Shown: in pieces, positions 35,987 through 44,738 of the stretch | Position numbering within the stretch: position 1 is the stretch's first letter | How the letters are laid out: each line of letters opens with the position of its first letter | Source of the DNA: Gramella sp. KN1008 | GTDB lineage: Bacteria; Bacteroidota; Bacteroidia; Flavobacteriales; Flavobacteriaceae | Direction: 5' to 3' | Length of the DNA: 64,000 nucleotides | Assembly (NCBI RefSeq): GCF_004332155.1 | Contig: NZ_SJDV01000003.1 | Coordinates: 248,001-312,000 of the forward strand | The notes under the pieces: generated by a model | What the model was told of the DNA's origin: nothing | Seen by the model: only the letters and a program-made list of their open reading frames with translations | The model's database searches: none | Translations under genes and position numbers: made by a program

Positions 35987-37942
35987 ATGAGGTACTTATT
36001 TGTAATATGCTTTCTTTTTCAGGTTTATACAATTTCGGCAAATGCCCAGACGTATAAATATCATACTGTAAAAAAGGGGGAAACGGTTTTCAGCATTTCC
36101 CAGTCTTATAACATAGAAGAGGAAGATATTTACAAATATAATCCCGATGCCAAACAAGGGATCCAGGTGAATGAAAAACTGGTGATTCCTATGAATGTTT
36201 CCGGCAATTCAGGGTCTGAGGCTAATACCACCAAGTTTAAGGAACACAGGGTGGAGAAGAAAGAAACCCTGTACAGTCTTTCCAGGAAATATGATGTTAG
36301 TATTGATGAGATCAAACGCTATAACAAACATCTCTATTCCGAAGAACTCCAAACCGGAGAGTCTATAAGGATTCCTTTTGGAGGTTCGGCAGGAACTATC
36401 GTGACCAAAAACACTCCAAAACCTGAAGCACCCAAATCAACTTCCGGGCAGATCAAAACCCGCGAACATATTGTATTGCCTAAGGAAACCAAATATGGCA
36501 TTGCCAGGAAGTACGGTATGACTGTGAAAGAACTGGAAGAGCTTAATCCAATGGTAGAGGTCCTCCAGCCAGGGATGATGATTAGGGTTGGAACAGATGT
36601 ACTTGAAGATGAACCGGTGATTATCACCGATGAGCGTTTTAGATTTTATGAAGTAAAACCAAAAGAGACACTTTTTAGTCTGTCACAAAGGTTTGGAGTA
36701 AGTCAGGATTCTTTAAGAAGACTCAATCCAGCTTTAAAAGAAGGTCTTAAGTTTGGGATGGTATTAAAAGTACCGGAAAGAGAGGGAGATGCAAATATAG
36801 ATGAAGATATCTATACCGGAACCGAGAATGCCGATACCAGGGTAGATCTTAGTAACTCCGTAAGCAATTTCAATAGAAAAGAGATTGCACTTATGCTTCC
36901 TTTTCACCTTCAGAATATCGATATGGATTCATTGGAAACTTATCGTCATTCTATAATCAATGAAAGGGTAGTTCGAATTTCCCTTGATTTCTATAGCGGA
37001 GTTCTAATGGCTGTAGACAAAGCTAAATCAATGGGGATCTCCACTAATCTGAAGGTTTATGATACTAAACAGAACGCCTCGGAAGTGGCGAATATCATCA
37101 ATGCAAATAACTTCAGTAACGTGGATGCTGTTATCGGTCCGCTGGTTCAAACAACTACAGAAGCAGCAGCTTCCAGGCTGGAGAGCAGGAATATTCCTGT
37201 AATCAACCCGCTTTCAAACCGGGAGATGAGGGGCTTTAATAATCTCTTTCAGTCAAGACCTTCTGATGAGTTACTGAGAGAGGTGATGCTGGATTATATT
37301 TCGAGAAATTCAGGAGGAAAGAATGTCATTATCATTGCCGATGGCAAATCTTACCAGGTCAAGAACCAGCTTAGCAATATGCTGCCAGCCGCGAGATTTG
37401 TTAATCCGACTGATAACTTTGTTAGTGATTCCCAGCTTGCCGATATTTTGACCGAAGGAGAAAACTGGGTGATCCTTGAATCTCAAAATATCAATCTTGT
37501 AAGTAGCGTCACTTCGGCTCTTAACAGGTTGGCCAGATCGCATGATATCACGCTTCTTACCACCAATAAGGACAGGAATGCCTATGAGAACAACATCGTC
37601 TCAAACAATCATCTTGGTAAACTGAATTTTCATTATCCTTCGGTAGATAAAGAGTATGATACAATAGATATTGAAGTATTCATGGGCGAGTACGAAGAAA
37701 GGTTCGGCATCAATCCAAACGAATATGCTCTGAGGGGATATGATCTTACCCTGGATGTGCTCTTGAGGCTGGCTTCTGCCGAAAATCTTTATGAGTCTTT
37801 TGAGAAGTATCCTGGTTATACAGAATATTACGAAAGTAAATTTCATTACCTTCCGAAGACTGATGGTGGCTTTACTAATGATGCCATCTATATCCTTCAG
37901 CTTAATGAAGACTTAACGATAAGTGAAGCCAATGACTTCTAA
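35987..37942 (+). CDS. Four-LysM protein fused to a periplasmic-binding-type domain
   Basis: This 651-residue exported protein (signal peptide about 1-20, ending ANAQ) carries four LysM peptidoglycan-binding modules at about 24-68, 85-131, 158-202 and 216-260, each with the pattern KKGETVFSISQSYNI. From about 295 to the end it has a type I periplasmic-binding fold: EIALMLPFHL, FYSGVLMAVDKAKSMG, VDAVIGPLVQTTTEAAASRL and IPVINPLS. The layout recalls LpoA-like regulators of peptidoglycan synthases, in which a similar fold is outer-membrane bound; that link is inference. It overlaps the OsmC gene by 11 bases and lies 31 bases after guaA. Confidence 0.87.
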   Translation: MRYLFVICFLFQVYTISANAQTYKYHTVKKGETVFSISQSYNIEEEDIYKYNPDAKQGIQVNEKLVIPMNVSGNSGSEANTTKFKEHRVEKKETLYSLSRKYDVSIDEIKRYNKHLYSEELQTGESIRIPFGGSAGTIVTKNTPKPEAPKSTSGQIKTREHIVLPKETKYGIARKYGMTVKELEELNPMVEVLQPGMMIRVGTDVLEDEPVIITDERFRFYEVKPKETLFSLSQRFGVSQDSLRRLNPALKEGLKFGMVLKVPEREGDANIDEDIYTGTENADTRVDLSNSVSNFNRKEIALMLPFHLQNIDMDSLETYRHSIINERVVRISLDFYSGVLMAVDKAKSMGISTNLKVYDTKQNASEVANIINANNFSNVDAVIGPLVQTTTEAAASRLESRNIPVINPLSNREMRGFNNLFQSRPSDELLREVMLDYISRNSGGKNVIIIADGKSYQVKNQLSNMLPAARFVNPTDNFVSDSQLADILTEGENWVILESQNINLVSSVTSALNRLARSHDITLLTTNKDRNAYENNIVSNNHLGKLNFHYPSVDKEYDTIDIEVFMGEYEERFGINPNEYALRGYDLTLDVLLRLASAENLYESFEKYPGYTEYYESKFHYLPKTDGGFTNDAIYILQLNEDLTISEANDF

Positions 37943-38333
37943 AGTTATATATCTTGGGGATCTAAGGACCGAGTCTGAGCATATACAGAGCGGTTCAAAA
38001 ATGTTGACAGATGCTCCTGTGGACAATCATGGCAAAGGCGAAGCTTTTTCTCCAACCGATACCGTTGCAAATGCGCTGGCTACATGCATGCTTACCGTTA
38101 TGGGTATCAAGGCGGAAGGATTGGGAGTGAATCTCCAGGGTGCTACAGCTGAGGTCACCAAAACCATGGCGTCAGATCCACGTAGAATTTCGAGGATCGA
38201 GGTGAATATTAACTTTCCTGCTACATATAGCGAAAAGGAGACAAGCATACTTGAGCACACAGCAAGAACATGTCCCGTTCTTCAAAGCCTGCATCCTGAT
38301 TTAGAAAAGAAGATTTCCTTTAGTTATTCATGA
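37932..38333 (+). CDS. OsmC family peroxiredoxin-like protein
   Basis: The 133-residue protein has the OsmC/Ohr fold with both reactive cysteines: Cys52 in ANALATCMLTVMG and Cys114 in ARTCPVLQSL. Such proteins reduce organic hydroperoxides, using a dithiol reductant, in the cytoplasm. I chose the ATG at 37932 over a GTG nine bases upstream because it gives the normal family N-terminus. The gene overlaps the LysM gene by 11 bases and the DUF922 gene by four (ATGA), so the three are translationally coupled. Confidence 0.9.
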   Translation: MTSKVIYLGDLRTESEHIQSGSKMLTDAPVDNHGKGEAFSPTDTVANALATCMLTVMGIKAEGLGVNLQGATAEVTKTMASDPRRISRIEVNINFPATYSEKETSILEHTARTCPVLQSLHPDLEKKISFSYS

Positions 38334-38878
38334 GGGCTCTAATAGCCATATTAGTCCTGGTATTTGCTTGTAATTTTAAGTGTTTTTCTCAGGAAAAGAA
38401 GGAGAAGTTAAGATGGCAGGAAGACCGTCCATTAAGATGGGAAGACTTTAAGGCAGAGCCTGACGAGTCCACCTCTTATTCAGCCAATACAAATTCAGGG
38501 ATCGCTTACAGCTGGGATTATAGCACAGCATCAGGTAAACCGGTTCTTAATCATGAGGTTACAAGTAATTTCTATCCGAATCTATCGTGGGTGAAGGATA
38601 TAAAGGAAAAAGAATACCTGCTGGCCCATGAACAGTTGCATTTTGATATAACCGAACTCCATGCCCGAAAGCTTAGAAAGGCTCTTGCCGAATATGAAAT
38701 AGGCCGAAACATTCGGCTCGACCTTAAAAGGATCTATAATAATATAGAAACTGAAAGGACTTCAATGCAAAAGCTATTCGATAAGGAGACCGGGCATAGT
38801 GAAAACCGGGAAGCAGAGATGCGCTGGAGAAAATATATATCTGGTGAACTCGAAAAACTAAAGGAGTTTTCGAGTTAA
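38330..38878 (+). CDS. DUF922 family exported putative zinc protease
   Basis: The 182-residue protein has a signal peptide (about 1-20) and a DUF922 domain with a zincin-like HExxH motif: His100, Glu101, His104 (AHEQLHFDITE), with Asp106 and His111 nearby as possible third ligands. The short RLRWEDFKAEPDES-like segment near residues 34-47 is typical of the family. It should be a small periplasmic metalloprotease, but no member has an established substrate that I know of. Its start overlaps the OsmC stop, and its end overlaps the convergent oxidoreductase gene by four bases. Confidence 0.82.
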   Translation: MRALIAILVLVFACNFKCFSQEKKEKLRWQEDRPLRWEDFKAEPDESTSYSANTNSGIAYSWDYSTASGKPVLNHEVTSNFYPNLSWVKDIKEKEYLLAHEQLHFDITELHARKLRKALAEYEIGRNIRLDLKRIYNNIETERTSMQKLFDKETGHSENREAEMRWRKYISGELEKLKEFSS

Positions 38879-39822
38879 AGATTTGCCACTTCCTTTTTAA
38901 CGCTTTCAAATTCAGAAATCATATCGTGAACGATTTCCGCTGCTGGTTTTATCTCATGAATAAGTCCTGAGATCTGGCCGATTTCAAGTTCTCCCTGATC
39001 CAGATCTCCTTCAAACATACCTTTCTTTGCACGTGCTCTGCCTAAAAGTTCGATGAGTTCCTCTTTGGTTGGTGCTTTCTTATAAAGTTCCTGAATTTCC
39101 TCATAGAACTTATTTTTGAGTAAACGTACAGGTGCGAGTTCCTTAAGGGTTAAAACAGTATCTCCCTCCTTTGCATTCACTACCATTTCCTTGAAATTGC
39201 GATGAGAAGAAGCCTCTGGGCTGGCCACAAATCGGCTTCCAACCTGTACGGCATCGGCACCAAGAACCATAGCGGCCAGCATCCCCCTTCCTGTCGCAAT
39301 ACCTCCTGCAGCAATGAGGGGAATAGATATTTTCTCTTTAACCATTGGAATAAGGGTGAAGGTAGTGGTTTCATCACGACCATTGTGCCCTCCGGCCTCA
39401 AAACCTTCTGCCACTACGGCATCTACGCCAGCTTCTTCAGACTTCATGGCAAACTTCACACTGCTAACAACGTGCACTACTTTAATCCCATTCTCCTGCA
39501 GGTGTTTTGTCCATGTTCTGGGATTTCCGGCAGAAGTAAAAACGATCTTAACACCCTCCTCGATAATGATTTCCATGATCTTTTCAATATCCGGATAGAG
39601 CATAGGGACATTTACCGCGAAAGGTTTATCTGTTGCTTTTTTGCATTTTTGAATATGTTCCTTCAATACTTCAGGATACATGGAACCCGAACCAATGATT
39701 CCCAAACCACCTGCATTGGATACGGCGCTTGCCAGTTTCCATCCACTGGCCCAAATCATTCCGGCCTGGATTAGCGGATATTTAATATTAAATAGTTGAG
39801 TAATTCTGTTATCTGTCATCAT
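38875..39822 (-). CDS. Nitronate monooxygenase family flavoprotein
   Basis: The 315-residue TIM-barrel FMN protein belongs to the nitronate monooxygenase/2-nitropropane dioxygenase group, which also contains FabK-type enoyl-ACP reductases. Family blocks are NIKYPLIQAGMIWASG, AEGFEAGGHNGRDETTTF (with the flavin-site glycines and the conserved His) and IAAGGIATGRGMLAAMVLGADAVQVGSRFV. It oxidises alkyl nitronates or reduces enoyl thioesters; the sequence does not separate these. Its promoter box is at 39863-39870. Monocistronic. Confidence 0.86.
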   Translation of the reverse strand: MMTDNRITQLFNIKYPLIQAGMIWASGWKLASAVSNAGGLGIIGSGSMYPEVLKEHIQKCKKATDKPFAVNVPMLYPDIEKIMEIIIEEGVKIVFTSAGNPRTWTKHLQENGIKVVHVVSSVKFAMKSEEAGVDAVVAEGFEAGGHNGRDETTTFTLIPMVKEKISIPLIAAGGIATGRGMLAAMVLGADAVQVGSRFVASPEASSHRNFKEMVVNAKEGDTVLTLKELAPVRLLKNKFYEEIQELYKKAPTKEELIELLGRARAKKGMFEGDLDQGELEIGQISGLIHEIKPAAEIVHDMISEFESVKKEVANL

Positions 39823-39862
39823 TTTTTAATGATAAGAAAGTATTTGCTGAAATTATTTTGTT

Positions 39863-39870
39863 CAAACATA
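39863..39870 (-). promoter_or_regulatory. -7 promoter box (minus-strand TATGTTTG)
   Basis: On the minus strand this reads TATGTTTG, a perfect TAnnTTTG match, 40 bases before the start of the nitronate monooxygenase-like gene. Confidence 0.6.
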
Positions 39871-39971
39871 GGAATATAAATTCCTCCGGAAAAGCCAGAA
39901 AGATCAGTTTCGTTCTGCATGTTCATACCAGGATCTGCCGTTCTTCATGGAGAGCCCTGTAGATTCCTAAA

Positions 39972-41159
39972 TTACGATATAACTCCAGAACCCAGTAATT
40001 CCTCATCCCTGTACCAGGCCACAAACTGGCCTTCTGTGATAGAGGCCTGAGGCTGGTCAAAGACCACGTACATTCCCTGTGGCATTTGATAAAGTGTTGC
40101 CTCCTCCAATGGCTGCCTGTATCTAATTCTAGCCTTCACTTTTAGTTCTTCGCCATCCTTAATGGCAAGATCCCTCCGAATCCAGTGTACTTCATCCTGC
40201 TCGATAAAAAGGGCTTTGCGATAAATTCCTGGATGATCCTTACCCTGGCCTGTATAGATAATATTCTCCTCAACATCTGTGTCAATTACGAACAATGGTT
40301 CCGGAGTCCCACCAACTGCGAGTCCTTTTCGCTGGCCCTTTGTAAAATAATGGGCACCCTGGTGTTTACCTACCACTTTTCCGTCAGCCGGCTGGTACGC
40401 ATATTTTTCTGAAAGATGCTTCAATTCATCAATTTTTGAATCGAAGGTTTTTTCCGATTTTGAATAGACCGGTGTACTGGCAGGTATTTCAACTATTACA
40501 CCTTCTTTTGGCTTTAATTTTTGCTGAAGAAATTCCGGAAGTCTTACCTTTCCAATGAAACATAGGCCCTGAGAATCCTTCTTTTCAGCTGTAACCAGAT
40601 TTTGCTCTGCAGCTATTTTTCTCACTTCAGACTTCTGGAGTTCTCCTATGGGGAACAGGGTTTTTGAAAGCTGTTCCTGGGTAAGCTGGCAAAGAAAATA
40701 GGACTGGTCTTTATTATTGTCTTTTCCTGAAAGAAGTCTGTATATGGTTTCGCCATTCGTTTTAACTTCGTCTTTACGGCAATAATGCCCGGTAGCTACA
40801 TAATCGGCTCCCAGAGAAAGAGCGATCTTCATAAAGACATCAAACTTTATCTCCCTGTTGCATAAAACATCAGGGTTGGGAGTTCTTCCTCTTTCATATT
40901 CGTTGAACATATAATCTACGATACGCTCCTTATACTGCTCGCTCAGATCTACCGTTTGGAAAGGAATTCCCAGTTTATCGGCCACCATCATAGCATCATT
41001 GCTATCGTCCAGCCAGGGGCATTCATCAGAGATCGTAACAGAATCGTCGTGCCAGTTCTTCATGAAAAGACCTATCACTTCATAACCCTGCTCTTTTAGA
41101 AGATAGGCCGTTACACTGGAATCTACTCCACCTGATAAACCAACAACAACTTTTTTCAT
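39972..41159 (-). CDS. mnmA: tRNA-specific 2-thiouridylase MnmA
   Basis: The 395-residue enzyme puts sulfur on U34 of tRNAs for Lys, Glu and Gln. The ATP pyrophosphatase P-loop SGGVDSS is at 9-15; the two catalytic cysteines are in [12 protein letters not shown] and GLCFIGKVR; the C-terminal beta-barrel contains [13 protein letters not shown]. The family length is about 360-400 residues. The sulfur carriers that feed MnmA are not in this window. A -7-like box lies at 41212-41219. Confidence 0.96.
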   Translation of the reverse strand: MKKVVVGLSGGVDSSVTAYLLKEQGYEVIGLFMKNWHDDSVTISDECPWLDDSNDAMMVADKLGIPFQTVDLSEQYKERIVDYMFNEYERGRTPNPDVLCNREIKFDVFMKIALSLGADYVATGHYCRKDEVKTNGETIYRLLSGKDNNKDQSYFLCQLTQEQLSKTLFPIGELQKSEVRKIAAEQNLVTAEKKDSQGLCFIGKVRLPEFLQQKLKPKEGVIVEIPASTPVYSKSEKTFDSKIDELKHLSEKYAYQPADGKVVGKHQGAHYFTKGQRKGLAVGGTPEPLFVIDTDVEENIIYTGQGKDHPGIYRKALFIEQDEVHWIRRDLAIKDGEELKVKARIRYRQPLEEATLYQMPQGMYVVFDQPQASITEGQFVAWYRDEELLGSGVIS

Positions 41160-41211
41160 TCTGCCTTTTTTAATTTCAATAAAACCGATAACAGAGTCGG
41201 ATTTAACGCTG

Positions 41212-41219
41212 CGAAATTA
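41212..41219 (-). promoter_or_regulatory. -7-like box (minus-strand TAATTTCG) for mnmA
   Basis: TAATTTCG on the minus strand is one mismatch from TAnnTTTG and lies 52 bases before the mnmA start. Confidence 0.4.
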
Positions 41220-41230
41220 CGAAATAAAAA

Positions 41231-41250
41231 AAGGTGGCGAAAGCCACCTT
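41231..41250 (-). terminator. Intrinsic terminator after the small lipoprotein gene
   Basis: AAGGTGGC (41231-41238) pairs with GCCACCTT (41243-41250) around GAAA. On the minus strand the stem is followed by a long T-run, so it ends the lipoprotein gene and separates it from mnmA. Confidence 0.88.
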
Positions 41251-41274
41251 TTAAATCAAATGAGATAAGAATGT

Positions 41275-41673
41275 TTAGTTTCTTTCAAATGTTAAACTAG
41301 AACCCGGTAACATATTGGGTGTAAATGTAAATTTGTTTTCGTTATTAAAAACTACGGTCCCTGTAACCGGATCATCAAAACCTGGAATTTTGATGGTATA
41401 TTGGGAACTTGAAGAACTGCTCCAGGTTCCGCTATCGGTATCTGAGACGCAATTGTCTTCAACCATAGTGTAGAATGTAGATGAAGCCGTATTGTCGGCA
41501 TTAAAGGTAATGGTTGATCGTCCAGTGCATTCGTTGACTGTAAAGCCCGGTACGTTATTTGCCTCAACTAGCAACCAGGTGCCTACAATATTGCCTTCTA
41601 CACTGGCATCATCATCGTCACTGCATGCTGTAAATAGGCTAAGCGATAAAAATAGAATTAAGATCTTTTTCAT
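41275..41673 (-). CDS. Small lipocalin-like lipoprotein
   Basis: The 132-residue protein has a lipoprotein signal (FTAC, Cys17) followed by an acidic SDDDDASVEG stretch that is common in surface-directed Bacteroidota lipoproteins. The rest resembles a lipocalin-like beta-barrel: IVGTWLLVEANNVPG opens the barrel, and alternating strands such as STITFNADNTASSTFY follow. Two cysteines (in NECTGRS and DNCVSDT) could form a disulfide. No function can be assigned. Monocistronic with its own terminator. Confidence 0.72.
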   Translation of the reverse strand: MKKILILFLSLSLFTACSDDDDASVEGNIVGTWLLVEANNVPGFTVNECTGRSTITFNADNTASSTFYTMVEDNCVSDTDSGTWSSSSSSQYTIKIPGFDDPVTGTVVFNNENKFTFTPNMLPGSSLTFERN

Positions 41674-41714
41674 AATTAAATAGTTTAGTTATATAAATAT
41701 ATTCAAATTTAAAT

Positions 41715-42386
41715 TCAATGTTCTTCTTCCCGGTCCAATTTTCCATCGGTATAATATTTCCAGGTGCCGGATTTTTTACCTTCAGTATATGAGCCCTCTA
41801 TTGTTTTCTCTCCTGTGGGCGTAAAATGAAGTATTGGACCGTGTAATTCCCCTTGTTTGTAATTAAGATGTTTGGTTACCTGGCCGTTTTTGGCATAAAT
41901 AAAACTTTCCCCGTGCTGCAGGCCATCCAAATAATTGGTCTTTTCAGCCAGATTTCCGTTGGGGTAATAGGTTTTTTGAAGACCATTGAGTTTGTCTTCC
42001 TTGTAAAATTCGGTCATCATTATACTATCGGACTTCTGATGATAGTAGACCCATTTCCCTTCTCTTTTTCTGTCTATTACCTTTCCTTCACTTATCGGCT
42101 TACCTTTTTGAGTATAATAGGTGACATGTACTGAATCCTTATTTTTTTCAAAATTCAGGATGGCTGAGGGATGGTCATAGAAGCCCTTTTTGTAGAACTT
42201 AAACCTTCCTATTTCTTTTCCGTGCTCAAAGGTTCCTTCGAACTTAGGTTGGGAAGTGCCTTCAAAATTTTCTTTCCAGAAGCCATGCCTGCGGCCTTCT
42301 GAATCTAATTTATTCTGTGAATAACTTAACACCGAAAGCAAAACTGTTAAGGTAAATATTAACCTATGTTTAAACATAATTAACAA
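41715..42386 (-). CDS. MORN-repeat (YwqK-like) exported protein
   Basis: The 223-residue protein has a signal peptide (about 1-24, ending LSYSQ) and at least five MORN_2-type repeats, each of the form G-x-W-x-x-Y-x-x-G or YYPNGNLAEK: HGFWKENFEG, GKEIGRFKFYKKG, REGKWVYYHQK, LNGLQKTYYPNGNLA and KSGTWKYYTDGKL. YwqK-like proteins are sometimes labelled as antitoxins, but export and the lack of a toxin partner make that label misleading here. It is divergent from the first fasciclin gene. Confidence 0.8.
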   Translation of the reverse strand: MLIMFKHRLIFTLTVLLSVLSYSQNKLDSEGRRHGFWKENFEGTSQPKFEGTFEHGKEIGRFKFYKKGFYDHPSAILNFEKNKDSVHVTYYTQKGKPISEGKVIDRKREGKWVYYHQKSDSIMMTEFYKEDKLNGLQKTYYPNGNLAEKTNYLDGLQHGESFIYAKNGQVTKHLNYKQGELHGPILHFTPTGEKTIEGSYTEGKKSGTWKYYTDGKLDREEEH

Positions 42387-42466
42387 ACATTAAACAAAGT
42401 GTAACTGATTTTGGTTATACTTTTAAGCCAAAGATCAAGAACTATACTAAACTAAAACTTTTAATT

Positions 42467-43486
42467 ATGGATTTTATTTTAAAGAACGTTAGATTAGGCC
42501 TGATTGCTCTCCTTGTGTGTGTTGCATTTGTGGCCTGTGATGAGGATGATGATTTTAGGCCGGGTGATCCCATGACCAATAATCCTGATCCTGGTGATGA
42601 TGGTACTGCAGAAACCAATACCATTGTGGATTTTGCTGCTGCTAATGGATTCACTTCCCTTGCAGCCGCTGTTGAAGCCGCTGGTTTAACCGCAACTCTT
42701 AGTGGTGATACTGAATTCACGGTTTTCGCCCCTACTAATGAAGCATTTGATGCTTTTCTTTCAGGTAATGGATTTTCATCTTTAGATGAAGTTCCTGTTG
42801 AACTGCTTACTCAGGTTCTGATGAACCATGTTCAGGAAGGAAGTATCATGTCTACAGACCTTTCTACCCAATACTACACTAGTATGGCTGAAGCAGGTCC
42901 GGATCCTGAGAACCCCGAGAATGTAAGTCTGTATATTAATACCGAGGATGGGGTGTTAATCAACGGAGTGGCCAGGGTTACTTCAGCAGACAATGAGGTG
43001 GATAATGGAGTGGTACATGCCGTTGATGCTGTGATTGGCTTACCAGACATTACTACTTTCGCTTTGGCCGATCCTACTTTTGATATACTGGTTGATGCCC
43101 TGACCCGTGAAGAGTCCTTCACTTTTGTAGATGTTCTATCCAGTCCCGATGCCCCGGCTCCGTTTACTGTATTTGCTCCGACGAATGATGCATTTGTAGC
43201 ACTTTTAGCTGAACTTGAAATGGATGCGCTTGCCGATATTGATGCATCTGTTTTAGAAAACGTTTTGAAATACCATGTGGTGGCGGGTGCGAACGTAGCT
43301 TCAGATCAATTGAGCGATAATATGGAGGTAAATACCCTGCTGGATGAAAAATTTACCGTAAACCTTGGTGATAATGTTACTATAACTGATGCTAATGGAA
43401 GAACCTCAACCGTGATTGCCACAGATGTTCAGGCTACCAACGGAATAATCCATGTAATTGACACTGTTTTGCTCCCAACACTCTAG
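42467..43486 (+). CDS. Two-domain fasciclin lipoprotein (copy 1)
   Basis: The 339-residue lipoprotein (lipobox VAC, Cys24, followed by an acidic DEDDDF stretch) holds two fasciclin (FAS1) domains at about 46-190 and 196-338. Each has the H1 block TVFAPTNEAFDAFL or TVFAPTNDAFVALL and an H2-type end (GVVHAVDAVIG, GIIHVIDTVLLP). FAS1 domains mediate adhesion to surfaces or carbohydrates. It is closely related to the gene at 43694-44686, with the same N-terminal layout. A strong terminator follows at 43511-43540, so the two are separate transcripts. Confidence 0.93.
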   Translation: MDFILKNVRLGLIALLVCVAFVACDEDDDFRPGDPMTNNPDPGDDGTAETNTIVDFAAANGFTSLAAAVEAAGLTATLSGDTEFTVFAPTNEAFDAFLSGNGFSSLDEVPVELLTQVLMNHVQEGSIMSTDLSTQYYTSMAEAGPDPENPENVSLYINTEDGVLINGVARVTSADNEVDNGVVHAVDAVIGLPDITTFALADPTFDILVDALTREESFTFVDVLSSPDAPAPFTVFAPTNDAFVALLAELEMDALADIDASVLENVLKYHVVAGANVASDQLSDNMEVNTLLDEKFTVNLGDNVTITDANGRTSTVIATDVQATNGIIHVIDTVLLPTL

Positions 43487-43510
43487 AATGTTTGTTTGAA
43501 TTTGATTTGA

Positions 43511-43540
43511 AAAACCCCACGCAATTGCGTGGGGTTTTTT
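43511..43540 (+). terminator. Intrinsic terminator after fasciclin copy 1
   Basis: CCCCACGC (43515-43522) and GCGTGGGG (43527-43534) form a perfect stem with an AATT loop, extended by flanking A/T pairs and followed by six T. Confidence 0.94.
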
Positions 43541-43646
43541 ATTCATACCGGAATATAATAATGATTATAAATGAACTTCTTCCGTTTTAACCATGTTACA
43601 TCTTATAATTTAACACACTGACAATCAAGATGTTATATTAAGTCGC

Positions 43647-43654
43647 TAAATTTG
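43647..43654 (+). promoter_or_regulatory. -7 promoter box (TAAATTTG) for fasciclin copy 2
   Basis: A perfect TAnnTTTG match 39 bases before the fasciclin ATG and five bases before a ten-codon upstream reading frame. Confidence 0.6.
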
Positions 43655-43659
43655 TAATT

Positions 43660-43692
43660 ATGAAATACTTGTTAATAATCAATATTCTATAG
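43660..43692 (+). CDS. Possible ten-residue upstream leader peptide (MKYLLIINIL)
   Basis: A ten-codon frame ends one base before the fasciclin copy 2 start. Its position directly after the promoter box means it would sit at the very 5' end of the mRNA. It might couple translation to the lipoprotein gene. A chance frame in AT-rich sequence is the alternative, and I favour caution. Confidence 0.3.
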   Translation: MKYLLIINIL

Positions 43693-43693
43693 T

Positions 43694-44686
43694 ATGTATT
43701 TTATAATTAAAAATTTGTCATTTGCTTCTTTGGTTCTTGTAATTGGTTTTGGTTTTTTAGCCTGTGATTCAGATTCTGATCCGGAAGTAGAACAAGAACC
43801 TATAAGTTTAATGGATTTTTTAATTATAAATGGCTATGACTCTTTCGCAGAAGCCATCGAAAAAATTGGATTAGACTCTGAACTGAATGGCGAATTTGAA
43901 TATACTATGTTTGTACCTACCAATGCCGCCTTTAAAAAGTTTCTTGCAGATAATGATTTTGAATCACTGGACGAAATACCTGAGGAGTTACTTACCAAGA
44001 TTCTTATGAACCACCTGTTGGAGGAAGTTAAAAGAACTTCGGATTTTTCAACCGGATATATTCAAACTATGGCTAAAGCGGGAACGAATAATAATGAAAA
44101 CCTGAGTCTTTATGTTAATAAAGAAAACGGATTGTTGTTCAATGGAGTCAGTACTATTGAGAGCCCAAATAATGAAATTGGTAGTGGAATAGTGCATGGC
44201 GTACATCAAGTGATTGATCTTCCGTTTATACATACTTTTATATACCCTGGAGACGAACACGAAGACGATCCTCAATTCGATGCTTTCTCTAATGTTATAT
44301 TCTGGAATGGTCCAAGATTTGACGAAAATAGTTCCTATACTGTGTTCGCACCTATCAATGATGCCTTTGCTGCCCTCTATAATGAATATGGGGAAGAAGA
44401 ATTCTATAGTGAGGATCCGGAATATGGTTCTATAACCTTAATGAATATTGTAGGATACCATATAATATCCAAGGTTAATTTAAGATCAGAAAATTTAATT
44501 GATGGTATGACAGTTACTACGGTACAGGGGGAAGATCTTATTATAAATTTAAATGGCGAAGTAACCCTAACCGACGTGAACGGAAGAAAATCAACTATTA
44601 TAACTAAAGATATTCAGGCTGTGAATGGAGTTATTCATGCGGTCGATATGGTCTTATTGCCAGATATTAATGGTGATGGAGAGTAA
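43694..44686 (+). CDS. Two-domain fasciclin lipoprotein (copy 2)
   Basis: The 330-residue lipoprotein (lipobox LAC, Cys24) has two FAS1 domains at about 36-176 and 180-326, with TMFVPTNAAFKKFL and TVFAPINDAFAALY as the H1 blocks and GVIHAVDMVLLPD at the end. The start matches the N-terminus of copy 1 (MYFIIKN against MDFILKN, both with Cys24), which fixes it. The copies are paralogues from a tandem duplication that has diverged considerably; the second domain here has extra insertions (EYGEEEFYSEDPEYG). Confidence 0.92.
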   Translation: MYFIIKNLSFASLVLVIGFGFLACDSDSDPEVEQEPISLMDFLIINGYDSFAEAIEKIGLDSELNGEFEYTMFVPTNAAFKKFLADNDFESLDEIPEELLTKILMNHLLEEVKRTSDFSTGYIQTMAKAGTNNNENLSLYVNKENGLLFNGVSTIESPNNEIGSGIVHGVHQVIDLPFIHTFIYPGDEHEDDPQFDAFSNVIFWNGPRFDENSSYTVFAPINDAFAALYNEYGEEEFYSEDPEYGSITLMNIVGYHIISKVNLRSENLIDGMTVTTVQGEDLIINLNGEVTLTDVNGRKSTIITKDIQAVNGVIHAVDMVLLPDINGDGE

Positions 44687-44710
44687 TTTTAAATTAATTG
44701 GTTAAATAAG

Positions 44711-44732
44711 AAGCCCGGTATTAGCCGGGCTT
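44711..44732. terminator. Hairpin between convergent fasciclin and yidC genes
   Basis: AAGCCCGG (44711-44718) pairs with CCGGGCTT (44725-44732) around a TATTAG loop. T-rich sequence follows on the plus strand (TGTTGTTTT), and the minus strand reads CTTATTTAAC. It probably ends both genes. Confidence 0.75.
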
Positions 44733-44738
44733 GTTGTT

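Noticed and set aside
41715..42386. Toxin-antitoxin antitoxin of the YwqK type
   Set aside because: The protein carries a signal peptide and MORN repeats, and there is no toxin-like neighbour.
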